From positions 1 through 14,629 of the forward strand of contig JBFLYA010000091.1 in NCBI GenBank assembly GCA_040757115.1: a stretch of 14,629 nt of DNA. The letters run 5' to 3'. Below are positions 6,811-12,644 of the stretch, piece by piece. The stretch's first letter is position 1, and every line of letters begins with the position of its first letter. A program made the position numbers and the translations under genes. Origin of the DNA: a bacterium (GTDB lineage Bacteria; UBA9089; CG2-30-40-21; SBAY01). The notes beneath the pieces were generated by a model. The model saw only the letters and a program-made list of their open reading frames with translations, was not told the DNA's origin and did not search any database.

Positions 6811-6909
6811 CTTTTTCCGCTAAATCCGTTAAATCCGCTTACAAAATCCACCCGCTTACTATTAAAATCTGCTTCCTTAATTTTCTACCTGCACAGGTCG
6901 AAATTTTTC

Positions 6910-6937
6910 TTGACTTTTTTGTATATAATGATAAAAT
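6910..6937 (+). promoter_or_regulatory. Candidate promoter of the glycosyltransferase operon
   Basis: TTGACT (6910-6915), 16-bp spacer, TAAAAT (6932-6937). It is separated from the first gene (7250) by element C, which starts only 15 bp downstream of the -10 box. The motif CACAGGTCGAAATTTTT (6894-6910) abuts the -35 box. Confidence 0.5.
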
Positions 6938-6952
6938 GAATAAGAATTATGG

Positions 6953-7228
6953 GTAACCGTTCAGGTGGTAATTTACCGCAGAGACGCAGAGGAACAGAGA
7001 AGATATGGAAATAAATCAGATAACATAAAAGATTATTGAGGCAGATATGGAAATACATCGGACCTGCTTGCCGAATGTTCAGCAGGCAAGCCAGATTGGT
7101 TAATCAATTTTAATGTTGCTGAACTCAAGAGCTTACCCTGATGAAAATCAGGGAGGGAATTGTTGCCTCTCGTCCATAGATTTTAATTTTTTTCTCTGCG
7201 TCTCTGTGTCTCTGCGGTGAACGGTTAC
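6953..7228 (+). mobile_element. MITE-like element C (GTAAC-ended, GxxExxY-cassette derivative)
   Basis: 276-bp unit from GTAACCGTTCAGG (6953) to TGAACGGTTAC (ends 7228). Its gene-start arm is identical to that of element A over the first 51 bases. Its gene-end arm shares TTCTCTGCGTCTCTGTGTCT and the following CTGCGGTGAACGGTTAC with elements A and B. It sits between the -10 box at 6932 and the GGAGG at 7231 of the glycosyltransferase operon, so it lies inside the 5' leader if that promoter is used. The interior holds a hairpin (GCTTGCC at 7067-7073 with GGCAAGC at 7085-7091). Confidence 0.75.
7005..7186 (+). pseudogene. Internally deleted GxxExxY-family gene remnant in element C
   Basis: From ATG 7005: MEINQIT, stop, KIIEADMEIHRT, the first ~20 codons of a GxxExxY-type protein with a TAA in place of codon 8 (GAA in element A). 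A deletion follows. Further on, another frame reads LINFNVAELKSLP and stop, the near-C-terminal segment of the family. The 3' end (MKIREGIVASR, then TAA at 7184-7186) aligns with element A. Both A and C lose the frame at the same place after the LK codons, so they may descend from one already broken copy. Confidence 0.6.
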
Positions 7229-7249
7229 ACGGAGGTTTATTGAGAAGAT

Positions 7250-8371
7250 ATGAGAAGACTTAATATCTTACAAATTAGTTCTTCTTTGGGCTGGGGTGGA
7301 CGCGAGATGTATCCAATTACCTTATCACAAAAATTATTGGAAAGGGGACATAACCTTAATCTCATTGCTCATCCTGAAGGCAATATTTTGAAAAGAGCCG
7401 TCCCGGCTAAAATCCCAACCATACCGATGAATATCCACAAATATATTGATATTAAATCTATCTTTACCTTAGCCAGAATTATAAAAAGAGAAAACATAGA
7501 AATCATTCATTCTCACTTTGCTACAGACCTGTGGATAATAGTGCCAGCGGCTATTCTCTCTAGCATAAATCCAGCGGTCATCTTAACCAGACATATGAAG
7601 TCCCATCGAAGTAAAAAGGATATTGGACATCGATTAATCTATAATTATGTTAGTAAGGTAATTGCTAACTCAGAATTAGTAAAAGAGTGTCTTCTTGAAA
7701 GTCATCCATTAACTCAGGAGAAAATACCAGTTATTTATTATGGATTAGATTTGACAAAATATGACCCGAGGCGATATAATGGTATGCAGATAAAACAGGA
7801 ATTTAATATTGATAATAAAACTAAAGTAGTTGGTATTGTTGGGCGATTAGAGCCGGGTAAAGGACAGGAGTATTTTTTACAATCGGCAAAACTAATTCTT
7901 AAGTCCTATCCAGAGGTTATACTATTAATTGTAGGCGAGGATATAGGAGCTAAAGGATATAAAAGTTATCTGATTAATCTGGCACAAGAGTTAGGTATTT
8001 CTGAAAAGGTTATATTTACTGGTCAAAGAGATGATATTCCAGAAGTAATGGCGGCACTGGATGTATTTGTCTTTACATCTAAAGCCGAGGCGTTTGGGTT
8101 AGTGTTAATTGAAGCAATGGCGATGTGTAAGCCAATTGTCGGTTTTCGGACAGGGGCAATAGAGGAAATAATCGAAGATGGGATAAATGGGATATTAATT
8201 CCTTTTGGAGATGTTACAGCATTAGCGAATAAAATTCTTAATTTGCTTATGGATACTCAAAAAGCAACAAATATGGGCAAAGAAGGAAGAAGGATAACTG
8301 AGGAAAAATTTGATTTAGACCATGCAGTTACACTGACAATAAAACTTTATGAGGAGGTGCTAAGTGATTGA
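7250..8371 (+). CDS. GT4-family glycosyltransferase
   Basis: Retaining GT-B glycosyltransferase of CAZy family GT4, 373 aa, cytoplasmic and probably membrane-associated. It would transfer a sugar from a nucleotide sugar to a lipid-linked or surface glycan acceptor. The N-terminal Rossmann half has GWGGRE (14-19) and HSHF (87-90). The C-terminal half has VGRLEPGKG (197-205) with K204, then the E-x7-E signature in EAFGLVLIE (E280, E288). ATG 7250 is the only sensible start; GGAGG lies 14 nt upstream, a rather long gap. It overlaps the next gene by 8 nt, so the two form an operon, likely for lipopolysaccharide core or another envelope glycan. Donor and acceptor cannot be told from sequence. Confidence 0.95.
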   Translation: MRRLNILQISSSLGWGGREMYPITLSQKLLERGHNLNLIAHPEGNILKRAVPAKIPTIPMNIHKYIDIKSIFTLARIIKRENIEIIHSHFATDLWIIVPAAILSSINPAVILTRHMKSHRSKKDIGHRLIYNYVSKVIANSELVKECLLESHPLTQEKIPVIYYGLDLTKYDPRRYNGMQIKQEFNIDNKTKVVGIVGRLEPGKGQEYFLQSAKLILKSYPEVILLIVGEDIGAKGYKSYLINLAQELGISEKVIFTGQRDDIPEVMAALDVFVFTSKAEAFGLVLIEAMAMCKPIVGFRTGAIEEIIEDGINGILIPFGDVTALANKILNLLMDTQKATNMGKEGRRITEEKFDLDHAVTLTIKLYEEVLSD

Positions 8372-9440
8372 GCGGGTATTAATTATTAATTTTGGCGGAC
8401 TGGGGGATATGGTTTATACCACCCCTATTTTTAGAGAGCTCAAAAGAAATCTACCAGATTGCTATCTTATCTTTTTGACCGAACCACCTTATGCCGAGGT
8501 ATTTATTAATAACCCCTATATTGATGAATTAATTCTTTTTAATAAAAAGGACTACCGCCTGCGTGATGCCCTCAAATTCTATCGAAAATTAAAGAGGAAA
8601 AACTTAGACCTGGTTATAGACCTGACTAAAGGTGCTCGGGGCGCCTTTATTACCTGGATGACAGGTGCTGAAAAACGCGTCGGATTCAAACATAAAGGCA
8701 GAGAATTATTTGCTTATAATGTCTGGGTAACAAGAGATAATACAAAGACCATTTGCCCTAATTCAAAATATGTTGTTGAATTCTTTTTAGATACATTACG
8801 GGCATTAGGGATGAAGGTAGAAGATTTGAGTTTGAGATTATATCCGGGTAAAAAGGATTGGAGTGTGGTCAGGGATTTTTTAATAAATAAAAAAATAGAT
8901 TGGACAAAACCAATTATTGGCTTAAATCCTAATGTCAGTATCAAATTACGGGAGTGGCAGCCAGAGGGATTTGCCGAAACAGGAGATAGATTAGTTGAGC
9001 AATATGGTGCAAATATTATACTTATACAAGCACCTAATCAGGAAAAGATGGTCTCATCAATAATTAAAAAAATGCACACATCTCCCTTTATTGCCTCTGG
9101 GTTTACTATCAAGCAATTGACTTTATTGATTTCTAAATTTTCACTATTGATTACGGTTGATACGGGAATAAAACCTCTTGCCGTAGCAATGGATGTGCCA
9201 ACGATTACCTTATTTGGTCCAACTAATTATATTAATTATACCCCAACTTCTGGCAAACATCTTGTTGTCAGAAAAGACCTGCCTTGCAGTCCTTGTGGCA
9301 AATTCCATTGTGATAATCCAGAGTGTATGACATTGATTACACCTGAAAATGTATTAAGTAAAGTAGAGGAGATATTGGTAAGCGGAGTAAATTACAAAAT
9401 TCCAAATCACAAATTCCAAAATACAAATAAATTCCAATAA
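8364..9440 (+). CDS. GT9-family glycosyltransferase (heptosyltransferase-like)
   Basis: Inverting GT-B enzyme of CAZy family GT9, related to ADP-heptose:LPS heptosyltransferases, 358 aa. It starts at GTG 8364 with GAGGAGG 5 nt upstream; the start overlaps the GT4 stop by 8 nt. The N-terminal FGGLGDMVYTTP (10-21) carries the likely catalytic D15. The nucleotide-sugar site is ITVDTGIKPLA...LFGPT (263-287). The usual His of DTG-x-x-H is Pro271 here. A four-Cys cluster follows (C308, C311, C316, C321), as in many GT9 members. The last ~16 residues (from N343, including KIPNHKFQNT) come from an AATTCCAAAT-type repeat and are not family sequence. With the GT4 gene it implies assembly of an LPS-like surface glycan; the sugar is not known. 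Confidence 0.93.
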   Translation: MIERVLIINFGGLGDMVYTTPIFRELKRNLPDCYLIFLTEPPYAEVFINNPYIDELILFNKKDYRLRDALKFYRKLKRKNLDLVIDLTKGARGAFITWMTGAEKRVGFKHKGRELFAYNVWVTRDNTKTICPNSKYVVEFFLDTLRALGMKVEDLSLRLYPGKKDWSVVRDFLINKKIDWTKPIIGLNPNVSIKLREWQPEGFAETGDRLVEQYGANIILIQAPNQEKMVSSIIKKMHTSPFIASGFTIKQLTLLISKFSLLITVDTGIKPLAVAMDVPTITLFGPTNYINYTPTSGKHLVVRKDLPCSPCGKFHCDNPECMTLITPENVLSKVEEILVSGVNYKIPNHKFQNTNKFQ

Positions 9441-9452
9441 CCAAAATTCAAA
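9390..9452. repeat. AATTCCAAAT-type repeat fused to the GT9 3' end
   Basis: Low-complexity units AAATTCCAAA, CAAATCACAAA, AAATTCCAATAACC and AAAATTCAAA in tandem. The repeat begins inside the last codons of the GT9 gene, provides its stop (9438-9440) and runs up to the GTAAC tip of the next element. Confidence 0.6.
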
Positions 9453-9869
9453 GTAACTATTCAGCCACAGATGGACACGGATGAAACACTGAAAATTCGT
9501 AATCTGTGTCCGTTTTCCGTGTCCGTAATTAGGCTGAAGGGTTCTTCTGAAAATCGGGACTCGGGACTCGGGGTTCGGGACTCGGGAAGGCTGGTAGGCG
9601 CACGACCCATGCTCTGCATGGGTGCCCCGAGCCTGATTTCATCTGTGTCAGTGGAGGAAATTTCTACCCCCTAACCCCCGCCAGCGGGGGATAATCGATT
9701 CTGAAATATTCACCAAATGAGGTAGTCATCCCTAACCCCCGCCAGCGGGGGATAATCCGCCTCTGACCTCTGTCTTCTGTCTCCTCTGCCCTCTGCCTTC
9801 TGCCCTCTGCCTTCTGCCCTTTGCTATTTATCCGTGTCAATCTGTGTTAATCCGTGGCTGAATAGTTAC
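9453..9869. mobile_element. Element E: GTAACTATTCAGCCAC-ended mosaic repeat (417 bp)
   Basis: Bounded by GTAACTATTCAGCCAC (9453-9468) and its exact inverse GTGGCTGAATAGTTAC (9854-9869). Inside are several different repeat types: GATGGACACGGATGAA and ATCCGTG...TGTGTTAATCC near the ends; a GGGACTC tandem (9555-9587); a perfect hairpin ACCCATGC-TCT-GCATGGGT (9605-9623); two copies of a C-rich palindrome (9669-9757); and a CTCTGCC/TTCTGCC tandem (about 9762-9824). No gene is supported: the longest open frame is made of repeat sequence. It separates the convergent GT9 and leuC-type genes. Confidence 0.7.
9669..9757. repeat. Two copies of a CCCCTAACCCCCGCC hairpin repeat
   Basis: A 28-bp unit (CCCTAACCCCCGCCAGCGGG and the following GGATAATC) occurs at 9669-9696 and 9730-9757. 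Each forms a stem CCCCCG/CGGGGG with loop CCAG. A related form with CCCCCTT-TATT-AAGGGGG lies at 11177-11194. Confidence 0.75.
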
Positions 9870-9871
9870 AA

Positions 9872-11116
9872 TTAGGATTTTCTGGGGTCAACAATATAGC
9901 CATTGATAGCCGAAGCGGCCGCAGTTGCTGGAGAGGATAAATAGATAAATCCTTCTGGATTACCCATTCTGCCTTTGAAATTTCTGTTTTGAGTTGATAA
10001 ACATACCTCGCCATCCCCTAATATTCCTTGATGGACACCAACGCACGGTCCACATCCTGGCGGATTTATTACTCCCCCGGCTTCAATAAATGTTTCGATT
10101 AATCCTTCTTGAATCGCCTGAAGAAAAATTTTTCTCGAGGCAGGTGTAATTAATAATCTTGATTTTATTTTTTTACCTTTCAATATCTTTGCCGCAATCC
10201 GTAAATCCTCTATTCGACCATTAGTGCAGGTGCCAATGAGCACCTGGCTCACCTTAACATCCTTCAATTCCTCAACTGCTTTGACATTATCTACGGTATG
10301 TGGCAAAGAGACCATTGGCTTAAGTGTTGAGACATCAATTTTAATCTCTTTTTCATATTTTGCATCTTCATCCGCGTAAATTTCCTTAAATCCAGTATCA
10401 CGATTATGTTCTTTCAGAAATTTATATGTTTTTTCATCCGAAGCAATTAATCCTACTTTTGCACCAGCCTCAACAGCCATATTGGCTAAGGTTAATCTAT
10501 CGTTCATCTCCATATCTTTGATAGCCTGGCCTGAGAATTCTAAAGCCTTATAAGTGGCTCCATCAGCCCCAAGTAGCCCAATTATGTATAAAATCACATC
10601 TTTAGCAAAAACCCCAGGGGGAAATTTTCCTTCGAGTTGAATTTTAAAGGTCTGCGGGACTTTAAACCAGGTTTTACCAAGGGCAATACCAACTGCGACA
10701 TCCGTAGAGCCCATACCTGTGGCAAAGGCACAAAGTGCACCACCTGTGCAAGTATGTGAATCCGCACCAATTAAGATGTCCCCTGGATTGAGATAATCCT
10801 CAATAACTATCTGGTGGCAAACACCTTCTCCGACATCTGAGAGTTGAATTCCTGTTTTTTTAGCAAAATCGCGAAGAAAGTTATGGTCATTGGACAATTC
10901 TTTTTTCGGACTGGGTGCGGCGTGGTCGATAAAGAAAATTGTCTTTTTGGGATTTGCAACCTTTTCTAATCCTATTTTTTGGAGTTGACGGACGGCTAAA
11001 GGACCTGTCCCATCTTGAGTTAGACACAGGTTGACATTTACAACCACAAATTCCCCTGCCTTTATCTGTTGACCAACATTTAAAGAAATGATTTTTTCAG
11101 CTAAAGTTTGTCCCAT
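9872..11116 (-). CDS. leuC: 3-isopropylmalate dehydratase large subunit (LeuC/HacA type)
   Basis: Aconitase-superfamily [4Fe-4S] hydro-lyase large subunit, 414 aa, of the shorter archaeal/LeuC2-HACN type. It would isomerise 2- to 3-isopropylmalate in leucine synthesis, or act as homoaconitase. Cluster cysteines are C297 (GTCTNG), C355 and C358 (NPPGCGPCVG). Substrate-site signatures are ADSHTCTGGALCAFATGMGSTD (in part, from about 118) and the C-terminal NRNFKGRMG. ATG 11116 is preferred, with AGGAGG 8 nt upstream; a GTG one codon earlier is possible. No small subunit (LeuD) lies on either side: the downstream neighbour is element E. It follows recA on the same strand after 184 bp. LeuC versus homoaconitase cannot be decided here. 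Confidence 0.92.
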   Translation of the reverse strand: MGQTLAEKIISLNVGQQIKAGEFVVVNVNLCLTQDGTGPLAVRQLQKIGLEKVANPKKTIFFIDHAAPSPKKELSNDHNFLRDFAKKTGIQLSDVGEGVCHQIVIEDYLNPGDILIGADSHTCTGGALCAFATGMGSTDVAVGIALGKTWFKVPQTFKIQLEGKFPPGVFAKDVILYIIGLLGADGATYKALEFSGQAIKDMEMNDRLTLANMAVEAGAKVGLIASDEKTYKFLKEHNRDTGFKEIYADEDAKYEKEIKIDVSTLKPMVSLPHTVDNVKAVEELKDVKVSQVLIGTCTNGRIEDLRIAAKILKGKKIKSRLLITPASRKIFLQAIQEGLIETFIEAGGVINPPGCGPCVGVHQGILGDGEVCLSTQNRNFKGRMGNPEGFIYLSSPATAAASAINGYIVDPRKS

Positions 11117-11300
11117 CACTACATCCTCCTCTGCTAAGTCGGAATTGGAAGTTCGGGAATAAAAGAATTCCCCTAACCCCCTTTATTAAGGGGGAATATC
11201 TGTTCTACACCATAGGATACGAGTCTGTGGATACTATACTAATTCGCTAATCTCTAATTCACTAATTCGCTATTTTCAGAGGAAATAGTAACTTGTTCTC
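11117..11300. repeat. recA-leuC spacer with two repeat types
   Basis: The spacer holds a hairpin repeat, CCCCTAACCCCC then TTTATTAAGGGGG (11171-11194; stem CCCCCTT/AAGGGGG, loop TATT), and a CTAATTCGC / CTAATTCAC / CTAATTCGC array (11239-11270). No clear promoter for the leuC-type gene is seen, so readthrough from recA is possible. Confidence 0.55.
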
Positions 11301-12314
11301 TTATTTCCCGGACGGTAGGAATCCAAACTTTTCCTTAATCTTTTTCTCAATTTCATCTGCGATTTGCTTATTTTCTTCTAAGTATTTACGGGCATTGTCT
11401 TTGCCCTGTCCCAATTTTGTATCACCGTAAGAAAACCAGGTGCCGCTTTGTTGAATAATTTTTTCCTCTGCTCCAACCTCTAATAAACTTCCTTCATAGG
11501 ATATTCCGCGGTCATACATAATGTCAAATTCAGCCGTTCTAAAAGGTGGTGCAACCTTATTTTTAACTACCTTTACCTTTGCTCGACTACCAATGACTTC
11601 TTCGCCTTTAAGAATTGGTTGAGTTTTTCGCATTTCCAATCTAACTGAGGAATAAAACTTTAATGCCCGACCACCTGGTGTTGTTTCAGGACTGCCAAAC
11701 ATAACACCAATCTTTTCGCGGATTTGATTGATGAAAATAGCGGTTGTCTTTGATTTACTGATGGTCGAAGTCAACTTTCTTAATGCTTGAGACATAAGTC
11801 TTGCCTGTAAACCAATATGTTGGTCACCCATTTCACCTTCTATCTCTGCTTTGGGAACTAAAGCCGCTACAGAATCAACGATGATTATATCTACCGCGCC
11901 AGACCTGACTAAAGTATCGGCAATTTCTAATGCTTGTTCACCGGTATCCGGTTGAGAGATATAAAGATTATCTACATCTACGCCTATTTTTTTAGCATAT
12001 TCTGGGTCAAGGGCATGTTCGGCATCAATAAATGCGGCTATGCCGCCATTTCTTTGAGCCTGGGCGGCAATACTTAGACTTAAAGTTGTCTTACCCGATG
12101 ATTCTTGTCCGAATATCTCTACCACCCTGCCTCTTGGCATACCACCTACACCTAAGGCAATATCCACGGCAATTGAACCCGTCGGGATAGCGGGAACCTT
12201 TTCTTTTGCCTGTTCTTCTCCCAGTCGCATAATTGCCCCGCGACCAAAGTGCCGCTCAATTTGAGTTAAGGCTAATTCTAACGCCTTTTGCTTTTCACTT
12301 ATTTCTTGTGCCAT
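11301..12314 (-). CDS. recA: RecA recombinase
   Basis: DNA strand-exchange ATPase for homologous recombination and repair, and co-protease for LexA-type repressors where present; 337 aa. Walker A is GQESSGKTT (69-77), Walker [11 protein letters not shown] (143-152), with [11 protein letters not shown] (154-164), the L2-region [20 protein letters not shown] (194-213) and GGRALKFY just after. ATG 12314 is chosen because [16 protein letters not shown] is the family N-terminus and AAGGAGGT lies about 9 nt upstream; the open frame further upstream is leader. The C-terminus ([11 protein letters not shown]) is short and lacks the long acidic tail of E. coli RecA. It has its own consensus promoter. 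No canonical LexA box is visible. Confidence 0.98.
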   Translation of the reverse strand: MAQEISEKQKALELALTQIERHFGRGAIMRLGEEQAKEKVPAIPTGSIAVDIALGVGGMPRGRVVEIFGQESSGKTTLSLSIAAQAQRNGGIAAFIDAEHALDPEYAKKIGVDVDNLYISQPDTGEQALEIADTLVRSGAVDIIIVDSVAALVPKAEIEGEMGDQHIGLQARLMSQALRKLTSTISKSKTTAIFINQIREKIGVMFGSPETTPGGRALKFYSSVRLEMRKTQPILKGEEVIGSRAKVKVVKNKVAPPFRTAEFDIMYDRGISYEGSLLEVGAEEKIIQQSGTWFSYGDTKLGQGKDNARKYLEENKQIADEIEKKIKEKFGFLPSGK

Positions 12315-12353
12315 CTCTTTAAAACCTCCTTTTTTTTGGTAATTGATTAGATG

Positions 12354-12373
12354 GTAACCGGTTAAATAGTTAC
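12354..12373. repeat. Joined element tips in the recA leader
   Basis: GTAACCGGTTAAATAGTTAC has GTAACCG (start of the GxxExxY-type tips) joined almost directly to AATAGTTAC-like sequence (end of the CAGCCAC-type tips). It contains the perfect 10-bp palindrome TAACCGGTTA (12355-12364) and lies just downstream of the recA -10 box. It may be a minimal deletion scar of an element, or an operator. Confidence 0.4.
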
Positions 12374-12377
12374 TTTT

Positions 12378-12406
12378 ATTATACAACATAAAAATTTGTA
12401 TGTCAA
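12378..12406 (-). promoter_or_regulatory. recA promoter
   Basis: On the minus strand: perfect TTGACA (12406-12401), 17-bp spacer and perfect TATAAT (12383-12378). Predicted leader of about 55-57 nt, containing the TAACCGGTTA palindrome near the start point and a strong AAGGAGGT. Confidence 0.88.
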
Positions 12407-12410
12407 TCAA

Positions 12411-12644
12411 AAAAGTTTCGTTTCAGTTCTGAAGAGTAAATTTTCATGATTTTTATTTTTAAGATACACTTCGGGGACAAGATGGTAGGGGACATTAAAA
12501 AGGACAGTTCTCTCCTGTGTCTCCTGATATATCAAAATATTGGAGTCAAAAAAAAGATTGTTAATATGATAAAAATATGATATGATATGATATGGATTAA
12601 AGAGGGAAAAAGAGGGGTTGCTGGAACAAAATAAGGTAGCAGTT
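12411..12644. other. Spacer between recA and the transposase remnant; no gene seen
   Basis: No ORF with support, RNA gene or terminal inverted repeat is recognised here. It contains two GGGGACA words (12474-12510 region; GGGGACAAGATGGTAGGGGACA), a short tandem repeat of TATGA (about 12576-12594, more than three units) and A-rich sequence. The downstream end of the IS-like unit should lie here, but I cannot place it. Confidence 0.5.

Noticed and set aside
3933-7228. CRISPR array suggested by recurring CAGAGACG words
   Set aside because: Copies are few, inverted as well as direct, unevenly spaced by kilobases, and bounded by tips; no repeat-spacer regularity and no cas genes.
9605-9623. ACCCATGC-TCT-GCATGGGT hairpin as a terminator of the GT operon
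   Set aside because: No T-run follows on either strand and it lies well inside a repeat element; treated as a repeat.
9471-9674. 67-codon plus-strand open frame
   Set aside because: Consists entirely of repeat sequence in element E (DSGLGVRDSG is the translated GGGACTC tandem); no RBS.
12315-12410. N-terminal extension of RecA
   Set aside because: It contains the leader, RBS and promoter -10 region; [10 protein letters not shown] at 12314 is the family start.
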